Made by a program: the position numbers and the translations under genes. A DNA stretch of 64,000 bases. It comes from Trogon surrucura (Eukaryota; Chordata; Aves; Trogoniformes; Trogonidae). The notes under the pieces were generated by a model that saw only the letters and a list, made by a program, of their open reading frames with translations, did not search any database and had not been told where the DNA came from. The first letter of the stretch is position 1. The number at the start of each line of letters is the position of its first letter. Below are positions 1 to 12,200 of the stretch, piece by piece. The stretch lies in the NCBI GenBank assembly GCA_020746105.1, contig CM036636.1, positions 6,138,001-6,202,000 of the forward strand, written 5' to 3'.

Positions 1-349
1 GAAGACAAAACTCACAGTTCCTCCTCGCTTTGTGGACGACGGAGGGACTCTGATGTCTTGGCTCCCTGTTGCATATGCTCAGCATCTGCCTTTCACATCA
101 GTTGCAGTAATTGTGAGCGTTCTGCCTTCCATCGCAGCAATCCCTGTTAACAGTTGGAGAGAGAGGGAAGTGTGGCTTTCTGGCTTCTCTGTAACTGCTG
201 CCAGTGGGACAGATTGCTGCTGGGATCGTATCGAGCTGCCCGTGGCCCCACTGGAGTAGAGCTTCCCTGGGGTTTCAGAGATAGCGAGAACAGAGATAAG
301 GACTGCTCGGCTCCCTGCCACTGTGCTAATGGCTCTCCATCTCTTTCAG
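1..349 (+). other. DOLPP1: DOLPP1 intron, 3' part
   Basis: This is the end of the intron before the first visible DOLPP1 exon, with a polypyrimidine tract and acceptor at 340-349. I see no exon encoding the preceding conserved part (ending FLFLYLR in mammals), so that exon lies upstream of the window. Confidence 0.75.
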
Positions 350-448
350 AATGCACCAAACAAACAATGCGAGGTTTCTGGATTTACTATGGCGACATGT
401 GCTGTCCATCTGCCTCGTCACAGTGGCTTTGCTAGTCTCATATAGTAG
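350..448 (+). CDS. DOLPP1: DOLPP1 coding exon (first in the window)
   Basis: The acceptor is ctctttcag ending at 349 and the donor is gtatgg at 449. The exon carries one base completing the codon of the previous exon, then [13 protein letters not shown] through LLVSYS, then the first two bases of Arg (AG). It encodes a cytosolic loop and a transmembrane helix. Confidence 0.94.
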
Positions 449-3104
449 GTATGGAGCAATCGTTTGTCTTGTGCTCTCATACAGTCCTGTGGCCTCAAAC
501 AGCCAGCAGACGTGTCTCTCCTTACCCTGCATTTCTGACCCAATTCTTGACGACCGCATTGTACGAGTCGGAGCTTTGCAGATGTTGCTGTGTTGCCATA
601 AGACCCTTCAAACGCGCGGAGGTGCTACGAGCGCGGCGCTTCGCAGAAGCGTCGGTCAGACCCGAGATCAGCTGAGCTTGTGCCGATTTCCCCATCGGCT
701 CCGTTGCCACGCTCCAGCCTCGCTGCCTCGCCCTCTTTCCAGCACTAATCGGGAAAGCCTTGCACCATGCCTCGGCACAGCGGCATCTGCAGCATGTGGA
801 TCGCTACGGTTGATCAGTCGGGTTGTTTTGCTTGAGCATTAGTTAGTAAAAACATTTAGAGCTGTTTGACTTGCAAAAATTTAGTTGTGTTAAGAAAGAA
901 AACTCTGATAATTTTTCTTCCTGTAGCAGATTTTAAAAAAAAGAAAAAGATGTGTATCTAGGTGTGCACACATATAAAATGAGCTCCAGTGATTGGAAAT
1001 TGGATGAATTTGTTGTAGAAAAAAGGCCACGTTTTCCACAGGAGAGTAATTACCTGTTGGCATAGTTGACTGTACACTAGAGCTGATTGCTTATTGCTGG
1101 TTATTTTTAAATTCTGAGAGGACAGTTTCATGAGAGATATATGGTCTAATTCAAATTTAAAAGAAATGAGGAAATCTAGTGGCCTGTGCTAGGCAGAGGG
1201 TCAGGTAAGATGATCTTAGCCCGTGTTCATGGATACTGTAACAGACCATTACGGTGCCTTTCTGAATGGCAGCAGTCACAGGGAGCATGCTGCGGCGGTG
1301 CAACCTCCGTGCTGCCACATCTGAGAGCGGCAAAATCGTAACAGAAAAGGCTGTATTGGTTCTTAAAAGCATTTAAACCCCAGCTTCGGTGGCTTGGAGG
1401 GGACTTGTCCTGTTACTGGCTTCAGAACAGTCAGGAACCAACAGCAATAGTTCCTCAGCTGATCCAAAGATACATGAAGAAGGGTGTAGAGGGTTATTGA
1501 GCTCAAACTAGAAGCGCTCTAAGCTGAAACTGCTGTGACAGGGAAGACAGTTTTCCCCATTTCCCCTCTTTTTTTTTTTTTTTTTCCCAGCTTTTTAATG
1601 AAAAAAAGATAGCCACTGTTAACATCTGGAGGGTAACTTTCTCAGAATGTCTGGGGTGCAGTGACACACCAGCCCTTGAGTCACGCCTCCTCTTGTTTTA
1701 AAGCCTGTCTGGTGACTCTTCTCTCCCACTGCAGGGTTTATTTGCTTTACCACACCTGGAGCCAAGTCTTATATGGAGGTGTAGCAGGAAGTGTAATGGC
1801 CGTGGTGTGGTTTGGCTTCACACAAGAGGTATTAACTCCTCTCTTCCCAAGGATAGCTGCATGGTAAGTACGTAAAGATACTCCAGGCTCTAAAATTGTA
1901 GTTGTAGCTGTGCACGCCCTGCCTGTGCTGCTCAGACTTCTACAAACGGCTTAAATTACAGATACCAGAAATGAGAATTCCGGGGTTCTGTTCCAGTTTT
2001 GCCTACTGACTGTTGTGTAACCTGCTTGTCCCTCCATGCTTTCCTGTGCATGCATGTACAAAGGATCATATATCCTTGCCTGATGTGGGTGGGAAGGAGA
2101 GGGAGTCGAAGGGACCGTTAGGTTTGTGAAGCCTTTCTAAAGGCGTGAGGTGTGGCAGAGCCCTGGAAAAGCTTTTTCAAGCAGAACAGATCTGTCATCA
2201 TGAATGTTTAACGACCTGGTGAAACTGCAACGCCATTTAAATGTAATAGAGTCTGGAAACATTTTATAAGGAAAGGGAAAAAAAGAGGTTTTTGATTAAA
2301 AATAACACAGAGTCCTTTTCCCAGCCAGAAGGGTAATATAAGAGAATAATAGTGTTAAGCACAAAATCTGTGCCAGACATTTTGGGTTTTTTTGATCAAA
2401 ATTGTGGTGGGGAAGAAAAATCTAATTATTTTCCCCTTTCTACCACTTTGTCCATTTGCAGGCCAATTTCAGAGTTCTTTTTAATCCGAGATACCAGCCT
2501 CATTCCTAACATCCTGTGGTTTGAATACACAGTCACGAGAGCAGAGGCAAGGTAAGTCTTACTGGGGGGTGGAGGAGCTGTAGCTGGGTTGACTCGTCAG
2601 ATGTAGTTATTAATTTATTTTCTGATATGTAGGTATTGATTTCTTTTCTAATATGTAGGATAGCTGCTGGGGGTAGGATAGTGCAGAGTAAAGAAATACC
2701 AAGTTGTGGGTTAACTGCCGCACCGGGAAGGTGAGTCTGCTAGGGAGTGTTTGGGGTTAAAGAATGTTTAATTTAAATAGTATTTCAGCTCCCTACTCTT
2801 TTTTTTTTTTTTTTTTTTTTGTTTTAAGCAAGCGTTTATAATTTTGTACGCACGTGGCCCATATAAGACACGGTGGGTGTTCTAGGAGTGCAAAGAGTTG
2901 GAGGGACTGAGCTCCCCGAAGAGTGTGGTGGGGGTGGTGGTGTTTTTGCGCGGAGCAGAGCAGAGCCTTCCTCTTCTCCCTCGGATCTTTTGCCCGGCGG
3001 TTTGCCTCGGCGCTCTGCCGTGGGGCTGGGGCTGCCGCTCTGACCCTGCCCCGCGTTGCCTTTGCAGAAACAGACAGCGCAAGCTGGGCACGAAGCTCCA
3101 GTGA
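350..3104 (+). CDS. DOLPP1: Dolichyl-diphosphatase 1, C-terminal part (four coding exons: 350-448, 1735-1863, 2462-2551, 3068-3104)
   Basis: DOLPP1 is a membrane phosphatase of the endoplasmic reticulum. It converts dolichyl diphosphate, released on the lumenal side by N-glycosylation, to dolichyl phosphate so that the carrier can be re-used. Four exons join in frame to 117 residues from MHQTNNARF to RKLGTKLQ, with stop TGA at 3102-3104. They match the second half of vertebrate DOLPP1 as I know it. The junction of the first two exons rebuilds the third PAP2-phosphatase motif, SR followed by five residues and a His ([10 protein letters not shown]). Two hydrophobic segments, [15 protein letters not shown] and [16 protein letters not shown], are probable membrane spans. 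The N-terminal half, with the first two phosphatase motifs, is outside the window. The gene converges on CRAT. Identification is by whole-sequence resemblance and is very secure. Confidence 0.96.
1735..1863 (+). CDS. DOLPP1: DOLPP1 coding exon with the catalytic His motif
   Basis: The acceptor is ctcccactgcag, ending at 1734, and the donor is gtaagt at 1864. The exon completes Arg and continues [15 protein letters not shown] to FPRIAA, then the first two bases of Trp (TG). The His in LLYHTW is the conserved His of the third PAP2 motif. Confidence 0.96.
2462..2551 (+). CDS. DOLPP1: DOLPP1 coding exon
   Basis: The acceptor is ccatttgcag, ending at 2461, and the donor is gtaagt at 2552. The exon completes Trp and encodes [19 protein letters not shown] through TRAEA, then two bases of Arg. 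It is almost identical to mammalian DOLPP1 as I recall it. Confidence 0.96.
3068..3104 (+). CDS. DOLPP1: DOLPP1 last coding exon
   Basis: The acceptor is ttgcctttgcag, ending at 3067. The exon completes Arg and encodes [11 protein letters not shown] followed by TGA at 3102-3104. This basic cytosolic tail is the conserved C-terminus of the protein. Confidence 0.95.
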
Positions 3105-5705
3105 CTCCGAGCGTGGGGACCAGAGCGCGCGTTTTAATGGAGATGAGACAAGAGCAGAGAGACCTGGGAGCAGCAAGGAGCCTTTTAACAGATGGACCAA
3201 AGGAACAGGCAGGGACCATACCCAAAACCTGAACGCCTTTGCTCTGCTTTAGCAGCTAGCTGGATGCTCCCTGATGCATGTGGGACCGTGCCGGAGTAGA
3301 AACTCATTTTCAACACAGATGCACATTGCCGGTTGGAATGTACCATCGTGTCTACGTCAGGGGAGGGGGGAAGAAAATGCCTGGTGTCATGTTGTGGGGA
3401 GGGGAAAACCAAAAATGAATCCTTTCTGTGACTTTTTTTTTTTTTGTTTTGTTTTTTTCAGCATGAAATATACACACTATTTATTTATTTTTTTAAATGG
3501 AACTATTGTTTCTGGGGTGGGCGAGGCATTGATTGTGTGTTCTGTTTTTGCTTTTTGTTTGGGTTTTTCTCTGTGGAAGAAGATGACAAAACTAATCGCA
3601 AGTCCATCATGCTCAATTAGGGCTTTTAATTTGGAAAAAAAAACCTCTTAGGAGGGAGGGAAATTAGGATGAGGTGATTTAGGCAGAAGGGAGAGGAAGA
3701 CTTTCTGGCTTCTCTGCAGTCAGTTTGGCAGATCAGAATCAATTCCAACTGCACTTTGTACAGACAGAAAGAAAGTCTCAAGATCTGATTTTTAACACTA
3801 GTGATGGTTCTGCAGGGAAGCCTGCACAGATGCCATTAAGGGGAGTGTGTGTGTAAAACAAAGGAAAAACTGAAATATACTGACGTTATTTTATTTTTTT
3901 TTCAACTGCTGCTCCTGTTGTGTAATTAGCAAGAGTGTCTTTCTCGGAATCTCTTCTAGGTGGCAAGATTATCACACATATCTCATGTTTATTCCATCTC
4001 TTCCTTGATACTTGTATTACCTCAGGGTTGCTGGGATCCGTACAGCTTCTGCTGTACCGAGTGTGCTGCCGGTGGCACTGGGAAGCCCCACTGGTTATCA
4101 GCAGTGCTGTGCTCCTCTAAGAGTCAGCCCAAAGCCTTACGAAATTCAGTTGCTAGTCTCTGTCCTAAGCACTGGATTTTTGTTTTGTTTTGTTTTTATT
4201 ATTTTTTTTTTCTGTTTAAGCTTAAGGGAGGGCTTTTTAAGAATGAGTAAAGTGACAACCATCAATGAATAACAAGGCAAATGACTAAGAACTAGTTCAG
4301 CTGCTGTCTGAATTACATCTCGAAGAGTCCTCTTAGACTCCAGCGCTGACCTTCAGTAGCGAGGTTGTCCTGGCAGAGGCTCCTGCGGTTCTTAGAGTGG
4401 CTTGGTCAGGGTTCTGCAGGAGTTAACCTTGAGTGCCGAACTCCTACAAGCAAGTTTTGCTTGCCATCCTTCTTCCATTCCGAATCTTCGTTTGGGCAGT
4501 CAGCTCTCGGGATGCCGTGTCTCTGTGGGAGTGTGCCTGCCATCTGTGTGTGCTGGTGATGCCTCCGACTTCTGTGGTCCATGAGTTAACCTGGCAAGGG
4601 CTATACTCCAAGTGCTTCAGGGCTGTGCATGGACACTTTCTGTATTTCTAGTATATAATGCAGCAGTTCGAGCGTACCTACGGAGAAGTATTTATTCAAA
4701 GCACAATTGACTTGAACTTTCACAGATAAAGGACAGCTTCTGAACTGGCTCAAAGGTCTTCGGCGTGCCTTCGATGCAGTCATGTGAGCAGAGGTAAAAA
4801 TGACTGTCACATCTCGGTCTTGCTGCCTGTTTTACTATCTCTGCTTTAATCAGACTCCTGCATTATAAAGCTGCTTGAAGTGAGATGTGTTTCTGTTCAT
4901 CTTGATTGTTTTTATTTTTTTTTTAAGTTTTCATCTGTGCCTGTTTGCGTTAGGAGTTTGTGTGTGTTCGTGTGGAGCGGGAGCTGCTCTCGGAACTGTT
5001 GGACAACCGGAGCGTCACCTGCAGATCGCAGGGATCCTGATCTAGGAGATCAGGAACGAAGGCCATTTAAATTTCTCTGTTTAAGTAGCTATGGGTAGCA
5101 AACTAACTGTTTTCAGTTGTTACAGCAAACACTCTCTTTTTAAGAACTGTTTAGTATTTGTATGACATGAGCACAATCCTGTTAACATCCGAAGGACCTG
5201 AGCACTGGATCTGCTTTGAAGGTGCATTCCTGGAGCTTTCCCAAGGACGTTTGATGACTTAGAACAGCTCTACTAAAATGAGACAGGACATCAGATAGGC
5301 CGTGGGACACAGTGGTACCGTATGTTTCAGTCTGAAAGCTGGTACTAATCATTTATGTCTCGCAAACCCATTTATTTCCTCTTTATAACTCTTGTAAGTT
5401 AACTTACAAACCAGAAGGGAGATGACCACTCTCTTCCCCAAGGACAAGGGTGAAAGAGTGGATGGTTTGAGCAGTGGCGAGCGCTGCCCCAGCCTCTTTT
5501 AAGCTGTTCTGACAAAACTGTAAGTGGAAGCACCTGGTGAGAACTAGAGCATAGGGAAGAGGTTTCATCTCCTGGAGAGCAGTGTAGTGTAAAAAACTAT
5601 TCCACTTCACGTTGCCTTCAAACCCAAGCTTCCTACAGTAATCCTAGGAGTAAGGGAGGTCTTGCAAGACACTGTAATAAACTCTCCCCTGTTCTCTGTA
5701 AGTTG
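3105..5705 (+). other. DOLPP1: Probable DOLPP1 3' UTR
   Basis: No coding sequence is recognisable after the DOLPP1 stop. An AU-rich stretch with overlapping ATTTA motifs lies at about 3477-3492. The first AATAAA hexamer on the plus strand that I located is at 5676-5681, followed by a T/G-rich stretch; a second is at 5985-5990. The end point is therefore an inference, and earlier cleavage at a variant hexamer is possible. Confidence 0.55.
5676..5681 (+). terminator. Candidate poly(A) signal AATAAA for DOLPP1
   Basis: AATAAA is followed within 40 bases by a pyrimidine/G-rich region (ctctcccctgttctctg). A second AATAAA at 5985-5990 may serve a longer form. Confidence 0.45.
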
Positions 5706-6099
5706 TTTGTAATCTGCATCTTCTGCCTACTTCTGCTGTACCTTTCCAGAAATCTTTGCAATACTTGATATAGTAGAAATTCCTTCGTGATTCCATGGAT
5801 TTTCTTAACTAAATGGTGCTGTGCAGGGAAAAGATTTGAGCTCTGCCTTACTACCCTACACTTGTATGAAGTCTCCTGCCACTAGTTTTCTGAAATGGAA
5901 TATTTTCTTTGGAATATGTGGCTTTGCAAGCAGATGCTTTCTGTTCCTCCCCTGTACTCCAGGGACTGAATGGAGATACAAGACAATAAAAGGAAGGTGA
6001 CAGAACGCTGTGGTTCGCTGTTCTTGCTGTCCTCACACAAACATCCTCCGATAAAGGTAGTTACGGAACTTTTGCAGTGTCCAAGGAGATTTAAGTCTT

Positions 6100-9067
6100 T
6101 TTGTAGCACTTTTCTGTTTATTGTGTTACAGTTTATTCAAAAAAAAACATTTCAAAACTCTGCATGACATAGATTACACTACTGGAACAGTATTTAACAC
6201 AGCTAACCAGCAAAGCATGCAACACTACCAGGCTGTGTCATAAATTGCACTCAACCCAAGATCGGAGTATTTTCAGTCTATGCGTTTCTTGAATTGGTTG
6301 TTCCGAATCAGTAGGTTTTCTGGAACTTAAATTTCTTATACTTAATGTGCCTTTAAGACAATGGACATCTCCTGATAGAAGAATCAGAAATGGGGAGTAT
6401 TCAGTAAGTCGACACCGAAAAAATCAACAAAGCATGAATCAGAAGGACGTCACATTTTAGAACTTGCACAATAAGAAAAGACTTTTTAATGGGAAAAAAC
6501 TTTCTAATGATCTTCGTGTCCTTTCCAGAGCTTCAAAAAACAACTTCACTTATTCTGAATTTCAGTTCTGTAGATCATTAAGGATGCATTAAGTGGTTTA
6601 TGAATCTTGTATCTCTGTCAGTGTGATAGTCTGCTTCTTGCAGCTGCGCTCAGCTGCAGCTCGCGCGATACCCAGATTTAGATCCGGAACGGATCAATCC
6701 CATCTTCTGAGATAGTCACAGCAGCTTAATCTTTAATAGGCACTTCCCTTTGAGAGCCTTCCCCTTTGAGACTGAAGTAGAAAAGGGCCAGTCTCAAACA
6801 CTTGAGTGGCAATACTGTAGCATCAGGGGCTGAAGGCATGGCAGACAAGGAAAAATAACTTGTCCCTTAGCAACAGAAGTCGATTCAGTACAGGGGGTGA
6901 TTACTCTGGCAAACAGAGTATTTATTTTTTTTTTTTCAATGGAAAAGGCTCCATAAATGCCAGTGTTATTCCAGCAAGGTTTGGTCTTTTATGTAGCGTT
7001 TACTCAATTGCTTACACTTTGGTAATACTGAGTATCCTCTTGCAGTTTTTAGTCTAATTCATACAGAGGAGTCAACTGAGCAGGGATGCTTGCTCGCAGG
7101 TTTGTCGTGCTCCTGTTGGGTTTGGGGTTTTTTAGACTATCTCATTCCATTCAGGATTCTTCTAAAAGATCAACTAAATCCATGTAGATGATATGAGAGT
7201 GGCAGTTCATACAATCACTGGCTGTGCAGGTGAGTTTCAGTTAAATTTTCTTTTTTTAAGGTTTATTTAGGTATAATACAGAAGCTCTGAAATACCCTTT
7301 TAGGAAAAAAAATGCAGTAGTGTTGGCTTGTGTCTTTCAAGAAGCAAATTAGAATTATTTTTTATTTTACTTTAAACAGGTTTAGTGCAATTTTCTTCAT
7401 ATATGTTCACCAAGGCACTTTGATCACGTCCCTTGCTGTTCTATCAGAAAAGTAGCAATTTTGATCAGGTGTTTTCTTGTTAACGGAACAGGCCACCAGA
7501 CTCCTCATGCTGCTTCTTTGTGGTGATGTCCCAGCAGCCACATTCTGAAGAGTGTGCAATTTAAATATTAAATTCCTCTTGCAGAAATAGTGCTACAATT
7601 CTTCATTGCCACACAGTTTTACTAAATCAAAATATAGTCAGGAGCTTGGATTCTGGCAGATCCGTTGAAGTTGTGATTACAAAAATTCCTACCCTACGAG
7701 GGTACGTTAAGGTTTACATAAAGTCTGCCGTGCTCAAGTTTCTCACCTGAATATGAAAATGCTGTCACAAGATTTTCTCACAGACTAGAGCTGGCACAAA
7801 TCTGAGTAGCATTTTGGTAATAAAAAACTCCTAGGAGTGGCAGAAAAGGTGCTGTACTGGTACTGTAGGAACAGTGTCTGCCACAGCGCACAAACATCTC
7901 CGGTGCCCACATGCTCTCAGCTTTCTTCCTGCTTTTCAAGGTCTTCTGCCTGAGAAAGAAGGGGAATTCCTGTTTTTCCTTTAGCTCTAACAGATTTGAA
8001 TTCTGTGGGTCAGAAACGGAAGCGTGTTCTAGAGCTCTTGATCAGAAACATTCTTATTTGTTCACAACTTGGACATAACATTTTATGCACAAATATGTTG
8101 TTTCTGGAAGCAAGGTATAAAACCTTGTTGGGTTAATGTGTCCTCCTGGCTAGTGAACAGAAGGTTGGCATCTTTTTCTTTCCCTTGATTCCCAAGAAAG
8201 GTAAAATGAAGCATGTGTCCTGCTAAGTGCATAGGCAATCCCTTCTCATCTCTGCTAAAAGAGAGAAAGCCAAAGCTAGCAAAACCTGTGTGAGAGAGAA
8301 GTTTTGTAGAAGCTTAGGGTGGGAATAAAGCCTTTTTTCAAGGGCCAGGACCACAAAAGCAAGCTTAACAGTTTGTAGCAAATGATACTCTGTTGGTAAT
8401 AGGGTCAGTGCAACAGAAAGGAGATCCCAGCATCCTAAAATGAGGGGAAGGGAACGTTCCCGGGCTTGTAAAACATGTAAGGATTGGACTGCCTGGGAGA
8501 AGTGGTGCAGCACACACTAACGAGACTGGATCTGTTCCGACTTCAGAATTTCTTTCTCCTCTTGTCAAAGTTCAATGGGAAAGTTTTGCTGTATCAGTAG
8601 AAAAATCTTCAGTCACGGTTTGAAAGACGCTGCACTCTTCAGAAACCAGCAAAGCCTTGGTCTTACAGTAGTTCCATCATATAATAAACATTCCCTGCTT
8701 TTCCTGGAGAAGAACTACCTTTCTCACCAGACGGATTTAGATACTGGTAAGGACTGTGCTTTCTGTATTCCTTTACAGTAAGTTCCATAAAAACAATATT
8801 TCAGTCCTCTCTGAGGACAGGAAGGTGCACTTTGTGTTAATGGGAGAGGACCAGTCTGTTCTACTTCGGCTTAAGACAGTGTTTCCTCTCACCACGGAGT
8901 CTGACATCTGCAGGTGACTATTCTGTAGCCTCTTGCTGAAAACGAATGGTAGATGCCACCCTACGTTCCAGGGCAAGGTGTCCCCTCGGTCATTTCTGGA
9001 GGAACTGGGAGCTTCAGTGCATGAGGGACAGCCCCTTTTGTTGGGAGTTTCGCATCACGTTTGCCTC
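6100..9067 (-). other. CRAT: Probable CRAT 3' UTR
   Basis: This is AT-rich sequence between the CRAT stop and the candidate poly(A) signals, with no open frame that resembles a protein. The extent is inferred only from hexamer positions. Part of it may be intergenic if a proximal signal at 6.9-7.4 kb is used. Confidence 0.45.
6117..6137 (-). terminator. Candidate poly(A) signals for CRAT (two AATAAA, minus strand)
   Basis: Two tttatt hexamers (AATAAA on the minus strand) lie at 6117-6122 and 6132-6137. They are the most distal clear signals before DOLPP1 territory, so they could end a CRAT 3' UTR of about 3 kb. Nearer minus-strand hexamers at 6921-6926, 7262-7267 and 7361-7366 would give shorter forms. 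Confidence 0.4.
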
Positions 9068-9283
9068 TTACAGTTTGGATTTGGGAGTGGACTGGAGCAA
9101 GATCCTCATGTCTAGCAGCGCTTTCTCAAGATAATGTGCCATGCGGGCTGCGTTTGTGTCACTGCAGCTGTTGAAGGCAGAAATTGCAAAGTTGATGTGT
9201 TCATCCATCGGGTTGTAACAGATTCCGTAGCCATCTGGAACCACAGGACCGAAACACATCACGCAGTCTGTCTTTGCTGGGAC
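9068..9283 (-). CDS. CRAT: CRAT last coding exon (ends in SKL)
   Basis: The acceptor is gtctccacag. The exon encodes [20 protein letters not shown] through [10 protein letters not shown] and stop TAA at 9070-9068. The C-terminal tripeptide SKL is the canonical PTS1 import signal. Mammalian CRAT ends in AKL, as I recall. Confidence 0.97.
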   Translation of the reverse strand, partial: VPAKTDCVMCFGPVVPDGYGICYNPMDEHINFAISAFNSCSDTNAARMAHYLEKALLDMRILLQSTPKSKL

Positions 9284-12200
9284 CTGTGGAGACAATGTGA
9301 TTAAAAACTTCAAACCAGTCGGAGAGAAACGTAGCCATCAAGTGCTAACGGCTCTGTCAACAGCAGAAGAAACTGCCTTCTCGCTAAAACGCTCTAGAAG
9401 AGGGTCTTTTTGGTCAGACCCACCTACCACTGTATGTGTGCTGGACTCTACCCTTTTGTAGCGTGTTTTCCGATGCATTTGCAAAGGACTACTTGGTTAT
9501 GGAGGTTTGTTGTTTGGTTTGTTTTTTTTTTTTTTACAGCGTTGAGTGGGACTGTGGCAGCTGTAAGATCATTTCTGCAGCTTGATGGGATTGGGAGCAG
9601 GCTTAAAAATTTCTCTCTCCAAATGGAGTTCCTAATGGAAGGGAGCGAAGGAGAAATGTGGAGAAGAAAGGCAATGAAAAGAAGGGGAGAGAGCACTTCT
9701 CTCTTAGCTCAGCTGAGTCTTACCTGGCTGGTTGAGAGGTTGAAGTGCATTGCAACAGCATAGGCAGTGTCCATGAACAGCTCGGGGATGCTCACGAGGT
9801 CCTCGATAGCTTGAAGCTTCAAGCCTAAGAGGTGACGGTCTATTGCATTGCCCCTTATCGCCTGTGAGGAAGGAACACCAGATGAAAGCCTGACTAGCAG
9901 GCAAGTGAGCAGAACTATCAGTTTCTTTGGGTTAAAGAACACTAAAAACCCCAGCAACAGTGCAAACTGAAGCTATTTTCATATTTGATTCTCTCTTTTT
10001 ATGTCCATCGCAAGAGACACTTAAACTGTTAGCTAGAGAGAAAAGATTCGGGCTGTAGCGTAGACCACTCTCAGATCAGAGTTAGACCGATGCAACAGCA
10101 CCAACAGCCACATCAGAATGTCAGCAGAAAGTTCCTAAGGTCTTGTCTTTCATCAGAATCTTCCTTTGGTAGGTAAAACCCCAACTCTGGCTGCACCGAG
10201 GACACTCACCATGTCAGTGTATTCCCTGTGGGCCTTGGTAGCTCTTCTCAGCAAGTCGGCTTTCTCCTGGTCCTGAGAACACACAGATCTGTCTGTAAGT
10301 TTTTCTGTAGAAGGGAAAACCTCATTTTGGCTTTTCCTCTAGGATGGAGGGCATGTCTGCCTTGTGTGTCTCTACTAATCGATTTTCAGATTTACTAGAT
10401 TTAATGTTTAAATCATTTTGTTTGGCTGCATTATGTCAATCTAGAGTTCTCCATTGGTATCAGAACTTAGTCTGAGTAGCTAAACTGACTTTTAGAAGGG
10501 ACGTACTTATTTTTTCTTGGTGGGAATAGAAATGTCCACATGTTGTTTCCTAGGCTTTCAATACATGTGAAAGCCAAATGAAACCCAAGGTGTGTAACTA
10601 CCTAACTCCAAGCTATGTTTTAGCTCCGCTTCCTATCGGGTGCAGTGCTGCTTAGCTGAAACCAGCTGACCCAGGGTTAGCTGACACAAGGTTAGCAGCT
10701 TTCCTCTTTATCTGGGGCAGAGTCCTCTTATTCCACTCCTTCAAGATCCTCACCGATTTGTCAGGGCTGTCCATTGCTTGCACAAACTTCAGAGAGTCTA
10801 CAGAAGCGGAGCGGATGGTGTCTGTGCGGCCCAGGCGGAACATCCTTAGCGATGCGCTCTCGTACGTGGAACAGGCGTGGCCGTACATCCTGGAAGACGA
10901 AAATCACGGAAGTGAGTTTGCTCTGGGAGAAACGGCCTGTTGTGAAACAGAACAACTGCAGGGGATGGGAAGATTTTATGTGAGCAAGTCCCGCTGACGC
11001 TTACGCGCACGCGGGTAGATCTCGCCTGTTGCTGGGCAGCTGCCCCAGGTAAGATCTGCTGTTCAGTCCCAGTGCATGGGGAAAAGGTGGGACTTGGGAA
11101 GCAGACCAGAGCAGCCTGTGAGAGATCTGTCTGTGCGACCTTTATGAAGCTTACACGTTCAAGTCTGATAGTGAAGAGGCTGAGAAGCTACCTGTTGGTG
11201 GTCTTACCTGTAATATGCCAGCTGCAAGGCCAGCTGGATAAAAGCATCAGGACTAATCTTCTCCGATTTGGGGAAGGCTTTTCCAAAGTGGTGAAAGACC
11301 ATGACTTTGATATCCAGGTCTTCGACCATTCTGTAAGGAAAGAAAGAGTTCTTTTGCCTGTTGCTTGTTCTTGTAAGATAAAGGTATGGATTTGCTTTCC
11401 CAAGGCTCAGAGAGAAGGGACTGTCGGGATCTGACCTACGCAGGGACAGAGAGATGCATCACACAGATTTGTTTGGGCAGCACCACAGAGATGAGCTTTT
11501 TATGGCCACTGCTGAAGATCTTCATGAGGATAGATGGGTGCGTGTTTATGTGCCAGTAGCCCTAATTAGATCCAGTAGAGCCTTGCTCTTTCTTGGTAAA
11601 TGGGATGGATCAGTAATTTCTCCTTTCCAGCACCTTTGACTTTATTTCTGCCAGGTGGCTTTAGTGTGCTTTGGAGTTAGGTTCAGTGCTGCTGACCCAA
11701 GAAGTCACTGGGAAGAGCCCTGGCTGCAGTGGGGGAAGCCTCATTTAAACTACTGACGGGGACGAGAACTACTCCATCGGTCACTCGCCAGCCCTCTCCA
11801 CTGCTTCATACTTACATGTTGAGGTTCTGCTTCGCATCCTCGATGTCATTCTTAATTTCTGGGGTGATGTTAAACCGCAGCTTTTTGGGCATTGGCAAAG
11901 GAGTCGAAGGCGATCTTACCAACGTGGGTTTCTTCCTGCACAGAGAAATGGTTACGTGTAACCAGACCTTTAGCACGACACTCGGCTAAGCACACCAGAA
12001 CCTGGGTACAAATGCACAGGAGCACTTCCCTAATACTTTGTGACGCTAGGCACAGGCTGAAAAATTCTTCGCAGTGCCATTACAGTGTTTTCTGAAGGGT
12101 CATGAATTAAACGTCTTCTGAAAGAAACACCCCTCCCAGGCAAAAGTTCTGTCTGAACAGTGCAATTCCCCGAGAATGGAAGCAGTAGTAAAACTTTTCC

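Larger units (their letters stand above)
449..3067 (+). other. DOLPP1: DOLPP1 introns (449-1734, 1864-2461, 2552-3067)
   Basis: These three short GT-AG introns hold no further exon that I recognise. A T-run at about 1569-1587 and another of about 22 T at 2799-2820 are simple mononucleotide tracts. Confidence 0.8.
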
